Assembly (NCBI GenBank): GCA_043228905.1
Contig: JBHGNT010000100.1
Location: 1-64,000 of the forward strand
Direction: 5' to 3'
Length of the DNA stretch: 64,000 nucleotides
Source of the DNA: Azolla caroliniana
Taxonomy: Eukaryota > Polypodiophyta
Below, piece by piece: positions 13,666-27,537 of this stretch. Position 1 is the first letter of the stretch, and the number at the start of each line of letters is the position of its first letter. Under the pieces are notes generated by a model. The model searched no databases and had not been told where the DNA came from. It was given only the letters and a program-made list of their open reading frames with translations. Position numbers and translations under genes: made by a program.

Positions 13666-15676
13666 TATTTGAACACAGAAATCCGATATCACACGAGCCA
13701 GGTATGAACATTTTAATTTACTCAAGGGCTCTTCTCAACTCCCTCCTCAAGTTTGCTAATTTCTTCATATCTCCTGACCTGAGTTTCAAAATCTTGATTT
13801 TTGAATTCTATATCATAGCTCGAGTTGCTAGCTTCGATACGCATATTTGAACTTCAAAATCCGATATCAGACGAGCCAAGTATGAACATTTTAATTTACT
13901 CAAGCGCTCTTCTCAACTCCATCCTCATCTTTGCTAATTTCCTCATGTCTCTCGACCTGAGTTTCAAAATCTTGATTTTTTAATTGTATATCATAGCTAG
14001 CGTTGCTAGCTTCGATTCGCATATTTGAACACAGAAATCCGATATCACACGAGCCAGGTATGAACATTTTAATTTACTCAAGGGCTCTTCTCAACTCCCT
14101 CCTCAAGATTGCTAATTTCTTCATATCTCCTGACCTGAGTTTCAAAATCTTGATTTTCTAATTCTATATCATACCTAGCGTTGCTACCTTCGATTCGCAT
14201 ATTTGAACACAGAAATCTGATATCACACGAGCCAGGTATGAACATTTTAATTTACTCAAGGGCTCTTCTCAACTCCCTCCTCATGTTTGCTAATTTCGTC
14301 ATGTCTCTCGACCTGAGTTTCAAAATCTTGATTTTTGAATTCTATATCATACCTAGCGTTGCTAGCTTCGATTCGCATATTTGAACACAGAAATCCGATA
14401 TCACACGAGCCAGGTATGAACATTTTAATTTACTCAAGGGCTCTTCTCAACTCCCTCCTCAAGTTTGCTAATTTCTTCATATCTCCTGACCTGAGTTTCA
14501 AAATCTTGATTTTCTATTTCTATATCATAGCGAGCGTTGCTAGCTTCGATTCGCATATTTGAACACAGAAATCCGATATCACACGAGCCAGGTATGAACA
14601 TTTTATTTTACTCAAGGGCTCTTCTCAACTCCCTCATCAAGTTTGCTAATTTCTTCATATCTCCTGACCTGAGTTTCAAAATATTGATTTTCTAATTATA
14701 TATCATAGCTTGCGTTGCTACCTTCGAATCGCATATTTGAACACAGAAATCCGATATCACACGAGCCAGGTATGAACATTTTAATTTACTCAAGGGCTCT
14801 TCTCAACTCCCTCCTCAAGTTTGCTAATTTCGTCATGTCTCTCGACCTGAGTTTCAAAATCTTGATTTTTGAATTCTATATCATACCTAGCGTTGCTAGC
14901 TTCGATTCGCATATTTGAACACAGAAATCCGATATCACACGAGCCAGGTATGAACATTTTAATTTACTCAAGGGCTCTTCTCAACTCCCTCCTCAAGTTT
15001 GCTAATTTCTTCATATCTCCTGACCTGAGTTTCAAAATCTTGATTTTCTATTTCTATATCATAGCGAGCGTTGCTAGCTTCGATTCGCATATTTGAACAC
15101 AGAAATCCGATATCACACGAGCCAGGTATGAACATTTTAATTTACTCAAGGGCTCTTCTCAACTCCCTCCTCAAGATTGCTAATTTCTTCATATCTCCTG
15201 ACCTGAGTTTCAAAATCTTGATTTTCTAATTCTATATCATACCTAGCGTTGCTACCTTCGATTCGCATATTTGAACACAGAAATCTGATATCACACGAGC
15301 CAGGTATGAACATTTTAATTTACTCAAGGGCTCTTCTCAACTCCCTCCTCAAGTTTGCTAATTTCGTCATGTCTCTCGACCTGAGTTTCAAAATCTTGAT
15401 TTTTGAATTCTATATGATACCTAGCGTTGCTAGCTTCGATTCGCATATTTGAACACAGAAATCCGATATCACACGAGCCAGGTATGAACATTTTAATTTA
15501 CTCAAGGACTCTTCTCAACTCCCTCCTCAAGTTTGCTAATTTCTTCATATCTCCTGACCTGAGTTTCAAAATCTTGATTTTTGAATTCTATATCATAGCT
15601 CGAGTTGCTAGCTTCGATTCGAATATTTGAACTTCAAAATCCGATATCACACGAGCCAGGTATGAACATTTTAATT
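13666..15676. repeat. Tandem 12-monomer block, copy 2 (2136 bp)
   Basis: Counterpart of 11530-13665. The match ends near 15676, where the order of monomer types changes (CTCAAGCGC here versus CTCAAGGGC in copy 1). Confidence 0.87.
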
Positions 15677-16659
15677 TACTCAAGCGCTCTTCTCAACTCC
15701 ATCTTCATCTTTGCTAATTTCCTCATGTCTCTCGACCTGAGTTACAAAATCTTGATTTTTTAATTGTATATCATAGCTAGCGTTGCTAGCTTCGATTCGA
15801 ATATTTGAACACAGAAATCCGATATCACACGAGCCAGGTATGAACATTTTAATTTACTCAAGGGCTCTTCTCAACTCCCTCATCAAGTTTGCTAATTTCT
15901 TCATATCTCCTGACCTGAGTTTCAAAATCTTGATTTTCTAATTCTATATCATACCTAGCGTTGCTACCTTCGATTCGCATATTTGAACACAGAAATCTGA
16001 TATCACACGAGCCAGGTATGAACATTTTAATTTACTCAAGGGCTCTTCTCAACTCCCTCCTCAAGTTTGCTAATTTCGTCATGTCTCTCGACCTGAGTTT
16101 CAAAATCTGGATTTTTGAATCCTATATCATAGCTAGCGTTGCTAGCTTCGATTCGAATATTTGAACACGGAAATCCGATATCACACGAGCCAGGTATGAA
16201 CATTTTATTTTACTCAAGCGCTCTTCTCAATTCCATCCTCATCTTTGCTAATTTCGTCATGTCTCTCGACCTGAGTTTCAAAATCTTGATTTTTGAATTC
16301 TATATCATAGCTAACGTTGCTAGCTTCGATTCGCATATTTGAACACAGAAATCCGATATCACACGAGCCAGGTATGAACATTTTAATTTACTCAAGGGCT
16401 CTTCTCAACTCCCTCCTCAAGTTTGCTAATTTCTTCATATCTCCTGACCTGAGTTTCAAAATCTTGATTTTTGAATTCTATATCATAGCTCGAGTTGCTA
16501 GCTTCGATTCGCATATTTGAACTTCAAAATCCGATATCACACGAGCCAAGTATGAACATTTTAATTTACTCAAGCGCTCTTCTCAACTCCATCCTCATCT
16601 TTGCTAATTTCCTCATGTCTCTCGACCTGAGTTTCAAAATCTTGATTTTTTAATTGTAT

Positions 16660-18619
16660 ATCATAGCTAGCGTTGCTAGCTTCGATTCGCATATTTGAAC
16701 ACAGAAATCCGATATCACACGAGCCAGGTATGAACATTTTAATTTACTCAAGGGCTCTTCTCAACTCCCTCCTCAAGATTGCTAATTTCTTCATATCTCC
16801 TGACCTGAGTTTCAAAATCTTGATTTTCTAATTCTATATCATACCTAGCGTTGCTACCTTCGATTCGCATATTTGAACACAGAAATCTGATATCACACGA
16901 GCCAGGTATGAACATTTTAATTTACTCAAGGGCTCTTCTCAACTCCCTCCTCAAGTTTGCTAATTTCGTCATATCTCTCGACCTGAGTTTCAAAATCTTG
17001 ATTTTTGAATTCTATATGATACCTAGCGTTGCTAGCTTCGATTCGCATATTTGAACACAGAAATCCGATATCACACGAGCCAGGTATGAACATTTTAATT
17101 TACTCAAGGGCTCTTCTCAACTCCCTCCTCAAGTTTGCTAATTTCTTCATATCTCCTGACCTGAGTTTCAAAATATTGATTTTCGAATTCTATATCATAG
17201 CTTGCGTTGCTACCTTCGAATCGCATATTTGAACACAGAAATCCGATATCACACGAGCCAGGTATGAACATTTTAATTTACTCAAGGGCTCTTCTCAACT
17301 CCCTCCTCAAGTTTGCTAATTTCGTCATGTCTCTCGACCTGAGTTTCAAAATCTTGATTTTTGAATTCTATATCATACCTAGCGTTGCTAGCTTCGATTC
17401 GCATATTTGAACACAGAAATCCGATATCACACGAGCCAGGTATGAACATTTTAATTTACTCAAGGGCTCTTCTCAACTCCCTCCTTAAGTTTGCTAATTT
17501 CTTCATATCTCCTGACCTGAGTTTCAAAATCTTGATTTTTGAATTCTATATCATAGCTAGCGTTGCTAGCTTCGATTTGTATATTTGAACACAGAAATCC
17601 GATATCACACGAGCTAGGTATGAACATTTTAATTTACTCAAGGGCTCTTCTCAATTCCCTCCTCATCTTTGCTAATTTCGTCATGTCTCTCGACCTGAGT
17701 TTCAAAATCTTGATTTTTGAATTCTATATCATAGCTCGCGTTGCTAGATTCGATTCGAATATTTGAACATAAAAATCCGATATCACACGTGCCAGGTATG
17801 AACATTTTAATTTACTTAAGGGCTCTTCTCAACTCCCTCCCCAGGTTTGCTAATTTCTTCATATCTCCTGACCTGAGTTTCAAAATCTTGATTTTTGAAT
17901 TCTATAGCATAGCTCGCGTTGCTAGCTTCCATTCGAATATTTTAACACAGAAATCCAATATCACACGAGCCAGGTATGAACCTTTTAATTTACTCAAGGG
18001 CTCTTCTCAACTCCCTCCATAAGTTTGTTAATTTCTTCATATCTCCTGACCTGAGTTTCAAAATCTTGATTTTTGAATTCTATATCATAGCTCGCGTTGC
18101 TAGCTTCGATTCGAATATTTCAACTTCAAAATCCAATATCACACGAGCCAGGTATGAACATTTTAATTTACTCAAGGGCTCCTCTCAACTCCATCCTCAA
18201 GTTTGCTAATATTATTCATGTGTCTCGACCTGAGTTTCAAAATCTTGATTTTTGAATTCTATATCATAGCTAGCGTTGCTAGCTTCGATTCGAATATTTG
18301 AACACAGAAATCCGATATCACACGAGCCAGGTATGAACATTTTAATTTACTCAAGGGCTCTTCTCAACTCCCTCCTCAAGTTTGCTGATTTCTTCATATC
18401 TCCTGACCTGAGTTTCAAAATCTTGATTTTTGAATTCTATATCATAGCTCGAGTTGCTAGGTTCGATGCGAATATTTGAACTTCAAAATCCGATATCACA
18501 CGAGCCAGGTATGAACATTTTAATTTACTCAAGGGCTCCTCTCAACTCCATCCTCAAGTTTGCTAATATTATTCATGTGTCTCGACCTGAGTTTCAAAAT
18601 CTTGATTTTCTAATTCTAT
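16660..18619. repeat. Tandem 11-monomer block, copy 1 (1960 bp)
   Basis: Matches the following 18620-20330 at an offset of 1960 bp (11 x 178 plus two inserted bases). Contains the marker series TTCGATTTGTATATTTG, CACGTGCCAGG, CTATAGCATAGCTCGC and ATTTCAACTTCAAAATCC. It spans the first appearance of the 179-bp class. Confidence 0.86.
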
Positions 18620-19494
18620 ATCATAGCTAGCGTTGCTAGCTTCGATTCGCATATTTGAACACAGAAATCCGATATCACACGAGCCAGGTATGAACATTTT
18701 AATTTACTCAAGGGCTCTTCTCAACTCCCTCCTCAAGATTGCTAATTTCTTCATATCTCCTGACCTGAGTTTCAAAATCTTGATTTTCTAATTCTATATC
18801 ATACCTAGCGTTGCTACCTTCGATTCGCATATTTGAACACAGAAATCTGATATCACACGAGCCAGGTATGAACATTTTAATTTACTCAAGGGCTCTTCTC
18901 AACTCCCTCCTCAAGTTTGCTAATTTCGTCATGTCTCTCGACCTGAGTTTCAAAATCTTGATTTTTGAATTCTATATGATACCTAGCGTTGCTAGGTTCG
19001 ATTCGCATATTTGAACACAGAAATCCGATATCACACGAGCCAGGTATGAACATTTTAATTTACTCAAGGGCTCTTCTCAACTCCCTCCTCAAGTTTGCTA
19101 ATTTCTTCATATCTCCTGACCTGAGTTTCAAAATATTGATTTTCGAATTCTATATCATAGCTTGCGTTGCTACCTTCGAATCGCATATTTGAACACAGAA
19201 ATCCGATATCACACGAGCCAGGTATGAACATTTTAATTTACTCAAGGGCTCTTCTCAACTCCATCTTCATCTTTGCTAATTTCGTCATGTCTCTCGACCT
19301 GAGTTTCAAAATCTTGATTTTTGAATTCTATATCATACCTAGCGTTGCTAGCTTCGATTCGCATATTTGAACACAGAAATCCGATATCACACGAGCCAGG
19401 TATGAACATTTTAATTTACTCAAGGGCTCTTCTCAACTCCCTCCTTAAGTTTGCTAATTTCTTCATATCTCCTGACCTGAGTTTCAAAATCTTG
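17076..19494. repeat. Dispersed 2.4-kb block, copy 1 of 3
   Basis: Matches 42380-44798 (offset 25304) and 46299-48717 (offset 29223); the latter match continues to about 20.3 kb versus 49.6 kb. All copies carry CCCAGGTTTGC, AAGTTTGTTAATTTC, TTTGCTGATTTC and TTCGATGCGAATATT. Confidence 0.86.
18114..18292. repeat. Representative 179-bp monomer, first of 36
   Basis: First occurrence of the one-base-longer class. The extra base lies in GCTAATATTATTCATGTG near 18207. All later copies carry the same allele, which points to a single origin followed by amplification with the blocks that contain it. Confidence 0.88.
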
Positions 19495-20330
19495 ATTTTT
19501 GAATTCTATATCATAGCTAGCGTTGCTAGCTTCGATTTGTATATTTGAACACAGAAATCCGATATCACACGAGCTAGGTATGAACATTTTAATTTACTCA
19601 AGGGCTCTTCTCAATTCCCTCCTCATCTTTGCTAATTTCGTCATGTCTCTCGACCTGAGTTTCAAAATCTTGATTTTTGAATTCTATATCATAGCTCGCG
19701 TTGCTAGATTCGATTCGAATATTTGAACATAAAAATCCGATATCACACGTGCCAGGTATGAACATTTTAATTTACTTAAGGGCTCTTCTCAACTCCCTCC
19801 CCAAGTTTGCTAATTTCTTCATATCTCCTGACCTGAGTTTCAAAATCTTGATTTTTGAATTCTATAGCATAGCTCGCGTTGCTAGCTTCCATTCGAATAT
19901 TTTAACACAGAAATCCAATATCACACGAGCCAGGTATGAACCTTTTAATTTACTCAAGGGCTCTTCTCAACTCCCTCCATAAGTTTGCTAATTTCTTCAT
20001 ATCTCCTGACCTGAGTTTCAAAATCTTGATTTTTGAATTCTATATCATAGCTCGCGTTGCTAGCTTCGATTCGAATATTTCAACTTCAAAATCCAATATC
20101 ACACGAGCCAGGTATGAACATTTTAATTTACTCAAGGGCTCCTCTCAACTCCATCCTCAAGTTTGCTAATATTATTCATGTGTCTCGACCTGAGTTTCAA
20201 AATCTTGATTTTTGATTTCTATATCATAGCTAGCGTTGCTAGCTTCGATTCGAATATTTGAACACAGAAATCCGATATCACACGAGCCAGGTATGAACAT
20301 TTTAATTTACTCAAGGGCTCTTCTCAACTC
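18620..20330. repeat. Tandem 11-monomer block, copy 2
   Basis: Counterpart of 16660-18619. It differs by substitutions such as CTCCATCTTCATC versus CTCCCTCCTCAAG near 19260/17300 and CCCAAGTTTG versus CCCAGGTTTG near 19800/17840. Confidence 0.85.
19483..19531. other. Paired dyad symmetries within each monomer (example unit)
   Basis: Dyad 1 is TTCAAAATC (19483-19491), a two-base TT loop, then GATTTTTGAA (19494-19503): nine-base complementary arms with one bulged T. Dyad 2 is AGCTAGC (19515-19521), GTT, then GCTAGCT (19525-19531): seven-base perfect arms. The core of dyad 1, AAAATC-TT-GATTTT, is kept in nearly every A and B monomer. Dyad 2 keeps TAGC-GTT-GCTA in many A units and a single T-for-C change in B (GTTAGCT), which would be a G-U pair in RNA. 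The hairpin or cruciform potential is seen; any function is inferred. Confidence 0.7.
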
Positions 20331-23300
20331 CCTCATCAAATTTGCTAATTTCTTCATATCTCCTGACCTGAGTTTCAAAATCTTGATTTTCTAATTCTAT
20401 ATCATACCTAGCGTTGCTACCTTCGATTCGCATATTTGAACACAGAAATCTGATATCACACGAGCCAGGTATGAACATTTTAATTTACTCAAGGGCTCTT
20501 CTTAACTCCCTCCTCAAGTTTGCTAATTTCGTCATGTCTCTCGACCTGAGTTTCAAAATCTTGATTTTTGAATTCTATATCATAGCTAGCGTTGCTAGCT
20601 TCGATTCGCATATTTGAACACAGAAATCCGATATCACACGAGCCAGGTATGAACATTTTAATTTACTCAAGGGCTCTTCTCAACTCCCTCCCCAAGTTTG
20701 CTAATTTCTTCATATCTCCTGACCTGAGTTTCAAAATCTTGATTTTTGAATTCTATAGCATAGCTCGCGTTGCTAGCTTCCATTCGAATATTTTAACACA
20801 GAAATCCAATATCACACGAGCCAGGTATGAACCTTTTAATTTACTCAAGGGCTCTTCTCAACTCCATCCTCAAGTTTGCTAATATTATTCATGTGTCTCG
20901 ACCTGAGTTTCAAAATCTTGATTTTTGAATTCTATATCATAGCTAGCGTTGCTAGCTTCGATTCGAATATTTGAACACAGAAATCCGATATCACACGAGC
21001 CAGGTATGAACATTTTAATATACTCAAGGGCTCTTCTCAACTCCCTCCTCAAGTTTGCTAATTTCTTCATATCTCCTGACCTGAGTTTCAAAATCTTGAA
21101 TGTTGAATTCTATATCATACCTAGCGTTGCTACCTTCGATTCGCATATTTGAACACAGAAATCTGATATCACACGAGCCAGGTATGAACATTTTAATTTA
21201 CTCAAGGGCTCTTCTCAACTCCCTCCTCAAGTATTCTAATTTCTTCATATCTCCTGACCTGAGTTTCAAAATCTTGATTTTTGAATTCTATATCATAGCT
21301 CGAGTTGCTAGCTTCGATTCGCATATTTGAACTTCAAAATCGGATATCAGACGAGCCAAGTATGAACATTTTAATTTACTCAAGCGCTCTTCTCAACTCC
21401 ATCCTCATCTTTGCTAATTTCCTCATGTCTCTCGACCTGAGTTTCAAAATCTTGATTTTTTAATTCTATATCATAGCTAGCGTTGCTAGCTTCGATTCGC
21501 ATATTTGAACACAGAAATCCGATATCACACGAGCCAGGTATGAACATTTTAATTTACTCAAGGGCTCTTCTCAACTCCCTCCTCAAGATTGCTAATTTCT
21601 TCATATCTCCTGACCTGAGTTTCAAAATCTTGATTTTCTAATTCTATATCATACCTAGCGTTGCTACCTTCGATTCGCATATTTGAACACAGAAATCCGA
21701 TATCACACGAAGCAGGTATGAACATTTTAATTTACTCAAGGGCTCCTCTCAACTCCATCCTCAAGTTTGCTAATATTATTCATGTGTCTCGACCTGAGTT
21801 TCAAAATCTTGATTTTTGAATTCTATATCATAGCTAGCGTTGCTAGCTTCGATTCGAATATTTGAACACAGAAATCCGATATCACACGAGCCAGGTATGA
21901 ACATTTTAATTTACTCAAGGGCTCTTCTCAACTCCCTCCTCAAGTTTGCTAATTTCTTCATATCTCCTGACCTGAGTTTCAAAATATTGATTTTCTAATT
22001 CTATATCATACCTAGCGTTGCTAGCTTCGATTCGCATATTTGAACACAGAAATCCGATATCACACGAGCCAGGTATGAACATTTTAATTTACTCAAGGGC
22101 TCTTCTCAACTCCCTCCTCAAGATTGCTAATTTCGTCATGTCTCTCGACCTGAGTTTCAAAATCTGGATTTTTGAATCCGATATCATAGCTAGCGTTGCT
22201 AGCTTCGATTCGAATATTTTAACACAGAAATCCAATATCACACGAGCCAGGTATGAACCTTTTAATTTACTCAAGGGCTCTTCTCAACTCCCTCCTCAAG
22301 TTTGCTAATTTCTTCATATCTCCTGACCTGAGTTTCAAAATCTTGATTTTTGAATTCTATATCATAGCTCGAGTTGCTAGCTTCGATTCGAATATTTGAA
22401 CTTCAAAATCCGATATCACACGAGCCAGGTATGAACATTTTAATTTACTCAAGGGCTCCTCTCAACTCCATCCTCAAGTTTGCTAATATTATTCATGTGT
22501 CTCGACCTGAGTTTCAAAATCTTGATTTTCTAATTCTATATCATAGCTAGCGTTGCTAGCTTCGATTCGCATATTTGAACACAGAAATCCGATATCACAC
22601 GAGCCAGGTATGAACATTTTAATTTACTCAAGGGCTCTTCTCAACTCCCTCCTCAAGATTGCTACTTTCTTCATATCTCCTGACCTGAGTTTCAAAATCT
22701 TGATTTTCTAATTCTATATCATACCTAGCGTTGCTACCTTCGATTCGCATATTTGAACACAGAAATCTGATATCACACGAGCCAGGTATGAACATTTTAA
22801 TTTACTCAAGGGCTCTTCTCAACTCCCTCCTCAAGTTTGCTAATTTCGTCATGTCTCTCGACCTGAGTTTCAAAATCTTGATTTTTGAATTCTATATGAT
22901 ACCTAGCGTTGCTAGCTTCGATTCGCATATTTGAACACAGAAATCCGATATCACACGAGCCAGGTATGAACATTTTAATTTACTCAAGGGCTCTTCTCAA
23001 CTCCCTCCTCAAGTTTGCTAATTTCTTCATATCTCCTGACTTGAGTTTCAAAATCTTGATTTTTGAATTCTATATCATAGCTAGCGTTGCTAGCTTCGAT
23101 TTGTATATTTGAACACAGAAATCCGATATCACACGAGCTAGGTATGAACATTTTAATTTACTCAAGGGCTCTTCTCAATTCCCTCCTCATCTTTGCTAAT
23201 TTCGTCATGTCTCTCGACCTGAGTTTCAAAATCTTGATTTTTGAATTCTATATCATAGCTCGCGTTGCTAGATTCGATTCGAATATTTGAACATAAAAAT

Positions 23301-26090
23301 CCGATATCACACGTGCCAGGTATGAACATTTTAATTTACTTAAGGGCTCTTCTCAACTCCCTCCCCAAGTTTGCTAATTTCTTCATATCTCCTGACCTGA
23401 GTTTCAAAATCTGGATTTTTGAATCCGATATCATAGCTAGCGTTGCTAGCTTCGATTCGAATATTTTAACACAGAAATCCAATATCACACGAGCCAGGTA
23501 TGAACCTTTTAATTTACTCAAGGGCTCTTCTCAACTCCCTCCTCAAGTTTGCTAATTTCTTCATATCTCCTGACCTGAGTTTCAAAATCTTGATTTTTGA
23601 ATTCTATATCATAGCTCGAGTTGCTAGCTTCGATTCGAATATTTGAACTTCAAAATCCGATATCACACGAGCCAGGTATGAACATTTTAATTTACTCAAG
23701 GGCTCCTCTCAACTCCATCCTCAAGTTTGCTAATATTATTCATGTGTCTCGACCTGAGTTTCAAAATCTTGATTTTCTAATTCTATATCATAGCTAGCGT
23801 TGCTAGCTTCGATTCGCATATTTGAACACAGAAATCCGATATCACACGAGCCAGGTATGAACATTTTAATTTACTCAAGGGCTCTTCTCAACTCCCTCCT
23901 CAAGATTGCTACTTTCTTCATATCTCCTGACCTGAGTTTCAAAATCTTGATTTTCTAATTCTATATCATACCTAGCGTTGCTACCTTCGATTCGCATATT
24001 TGAACACAGAAATCTGATATCACACGAGCCAGGTATGAACATTTTAATTTACTCAAGGGCTCTTCTCAACTCCCTCCTCAAGTTTGCTAATTTCGTCATG
24101 TCTCTCGACCTGAGTTTCAAAATCTTGATTTTTGAATTCTATATGATACCTAGCGTTGCTAGCTTCGATTCGCATATTTGAACACAGAAATCCGATATCA
24201 CACGAGCCAGGTATGAACATTTTAATTTACTCAAGGGCTCTTCTCAACTCCCTCCTCAAGTTTGCTAATTTCTTCATATCTCCTGACCTGAGTTTCAAAA
24301 TATTGATTTTCGAACTCTATATCATAGCTTGCGTTGCTACCTTCGAATCGCATATTTGAACACAGAAATCCGATATCACACGAGCCAGGTATGAACATTT
24401 TAATTTACTCAAGGGCTCTTCTCAACTCCATCTTCATCTTTGCTAATTTCGTCATGTCTCTCGACCTGAGTTTCAAAATCTTGATTTTTGAATTCTATAT
24501 CATACCTAGCGTTGCTAGCTTCGATTCGCATATTTGAACACAGAAATCCGATATCACACGAGCCAGGTATGAACATTTTAATTTACTCAAGGGCTCTTCT
24601 CAACTCCCTCCTTAAGTTTGCTAATTTCTTCATATCTCCTGACCTGAGTTTCAAAATCTTGATTTTTGAATTCTATATCATAGCTAGCGTTGCTAGCTTC
24701 GATTTGTATATTTGAACACAGAAATCCGATATCACACGAGCTAGGTATGAACATTTTAATTTACTCAAGGGCTCTTCTCAATTCCCTCCTCATCTTTGCT
24801 AATTTCGTCATGTCTCTCGACCTGAGTTTCAAAATCTTGATTTTTGAATTCTATATCATAGCTCGCGTTGCTAGATTCGATTCGAATATTTGAACATAAA
24901 AATCCGATATCACACGTGCCAGGTATGAACATTTTAATTTACTTAAGGGCTCTTCTCAACTCCCTCCCCAAGTTTGCTAATTTCTTCATATCTCCTGACC
25001 TGAGTTTCAAAATCTTGATTTTTGAATTCTATAGCATAGCTCGCGTTGCTAGCTTCCATTCGAATATTTTAACACAGAAATCCAATATCACACGAGCCAG
25101 GTATGAACCTTTTAATTTACTCAAGGGCTCTTCTCAACTCCCTCCATAAGTTTGCTAATTTCTTCATATCTCCTGACCTGAGTTTCAAAATCTTGATTTT
25201 TGAATTCTATATCATAGCTCGCGTTGCTAGCTTCGATTCGAATATTTCAACTTCAAAATCCAATATCACACGAGCCAGGTATGAACATTTTAATTTACTC
25301 AAGGGCTCCTCTCAACTCCATCCTCAAGTTTGCTAATATTATTCATGTGTCTCGACCTGAGTTTCAAAATCTTGATTTTTGATTTCTATATCATAGCTAG
25401 CGTCGCTAGCTTCGATTCGAATATTTGAACACAGAAATCCGATATCACACGAGCCAGGTATGAACATTTTAATTTACTCAAGGGCTCTTCTCAACTCCCT
25501 CCTCAAATTTGCTAATTTCTTCATATCTCCTGACCTGAGTTTCAAAATCTTGATTTTCTAATTCTATATCATACCTAGCGTTGCTACCTTCGATTCGCAT
25601 ATTTGAACACAGAAATCTGATATCACACGAGCCAGGTATGAACATTTTAATTTACTCAAGGGCTCTTCTTAACTCCCTCCTCAAGTTTGCTAATTTCGTC
25701 ATGTCTCTCGACCTGAGTTTCAAAATCTTGATTTTTGAATTCTATATCATAGCTAGCGTTGCTAGCTTCGATTCGCATATTTGAACACAGAAATCCGATA
25801 TCACACGAGGCAGGTATGAACATTTTAATTTACTCAAGGGCTCTTCTCAACTCCCTCCATAAGTTTGCTAATTTCTTCATATCTCCTGACCTGAGTTTCA
25901 AAATCTTGATTTTTGAATTCTATATCATAGCTCGCGTTGCTAGCTTCGATTCGAATATTTCAACTTCAAAATCCAATATCACACGAGCCAGGTATGAACA
26001 TTTTAATTTACTCAAGGGCTCCTCTCAACTCCATCCTCAAGTTTGCTAATATTATTCATGTGTCTCGACCTGAGTTTCAAAATCTTGATT
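20110..26090. repeat. Large duplicated segment, copy 1 (13365-bp spacing)
   Basis: About 6.0 kb matching 33475-39455 at a constant offset of 13365 bp. Rare features shared by both include CTTGAATGTTGAATTC (near 21096 and 34461), CTCAAGTATTCTAATTTC, GAATCCGATATCATAGC and the private GCTAGCGTCGCTAGC (near 25400 and 38765). The start is set by CACGAGCC versus CACGAAGC at about 20105/33470, the end by TTTTCTAATTC versus TTTTTGATTTC at about 26092/39457. Confidence 0.88.
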
Positions 26091-27537
26091 TTCTAATTCT
26101 ATATCATAGCTAGCGTTGCTAGCTTCGATTCGCATATTTGAACACAGAAATCTGATATCACACGAGCCAGGTATGAACATTTTAATTTACTCAAGGGCTC
26201 TTCTCAACTCCCTCCTCAAGTATTCTAATTTCTTCATATCTCCTGACCTGAGTTTCAAAATCTTGATTTTTGAATTCTATATCATAGCTCGAGTTGCTAG
26301 CTTCGATTCGCATATTTGAACTTCAAAATCGGATATCAGACGAGCCAAGTATGAACATTTTAATTTACTCAAGCGCTCTTCTCAACTCCATCCTCATCTT
26401 TGCTAATTTCCTCATGTCTCTCGACCTGAGTTTCAAAATCTTGATTTTTTAATTCTATATCATAGCTAGCGTTGCTAGCTTCGATTCGCATATTTGAACA
26501 CAGAAATCCGATATCACACGAGCCAGGTATGAACATTTTAATTTACTCAAGGGCTCTTCTCAACTCCCTCCTCAAGATTGCTAATTTCTTCATATCTCCT
26601 GACCTGAGTTTCAAAATCTTGATTTTCTAATTCTATATCATACCTAGCGTTGCTACCTTCGATTCGCATATTTGAACACAGAAATCCGATATCACACGAA
26701 GCAGGTATGAACATTTTAATTTACTCAAGGGCTCCTCTCAACTCCATCCTCAAGTTTGCTAATATTATTCATGTGTCTCGACCTGAGTTTCAAAATCTTG
26801 ATTTTTGAATTCTATATCATAGCTAGCGTTGCTAGCTTCGATTCGAATATTTGAACACAGAAATCCGATATCACACGAGCCAGGTATGAACATTTTAATT
26901 TACTCAAGGGCTCTTCTCAACTCCCTCCTCAAATTTGCTAATTTCTTCATATCTCCTGACCTGAGTTTCAAAATCTTGATTTTCTAATTCTATATCATAC
27001 CTAGCGTTGCTACCTTCGATTCGCATATTTGAACACAGAAATCTGATATCACACGAGCCAGGTATGAACATTTTAATTTACTCAAGGGCTCTTCTTAACT
27101 CCCTCCTCAAGTTTGCTAATTTCGTCATGTCTCTCGACCTGAGTTTCAAAATCTTGATTTTTGAATTCTATATCATAGCTAGCGTTGCTAGCTTCGATTC
27201 GCATATTTGAACACAGAAATCCGATATCACACGAGCCAGGTATGAACATTTTAATTTACTCAAGGGCTCTTCTCAACTCCCTCCCCAAGTTTGCTAATTT
27301 CTTCATATCTCCTGACCTGAGTTTCAAAATCTTGATTTTTGAATTCTATAGCATAGCTCGCGTTGCTAGCTTCCATTCGAATATTTTAACACAGAAATCC
27401 AATATCACACGAGCCAGGTATGAACCTTTTAATTTACTCAAGGGCTCTTCTCAACTCCATCCTCAAGTTTGCTAATATTATTCATGTGTCTCGACCTGAG
27501 TTTCAAAATCTTGATTTTTGAATTCTATATCATAGCT
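24152..27537. repeat. 19-monomer higher-order repeat, copy 1 (3386 bp)
   Basis: First of three tandem copies of a 19-monomer unit (19 x 178 plus four inserted bases). The constant 3386-bp offset holds from 24152 to 30944. Private GCTAGCGTCGCTAGC lies near 25400. Confidence 0.9.

Larger units (their letters stand above)
1..18113. repeat. Subfamily A, homogeneous 178-bp-only segment
   Basis: From the phase mark at 136 to 18114 lie exactly 101 monomers of 178 bp (17978 bp) with no net length change. Variation is by substitution only. Recurrent alternatives are TTCTTCATATCTCCTGACC versus TTCGTCATGTCTCTCGACC in mid-monomer, TTTTTGAATTC versus TTTTCTAATTC, CATACCTAGC versus CATAGCTAGC or CATAGCTCGAG, and ACACAG versus ACTTCA after TTTGA. 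These alternatives occur in a fixed order that repeats in long blocks, listed separately. Confidence 0.93.
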
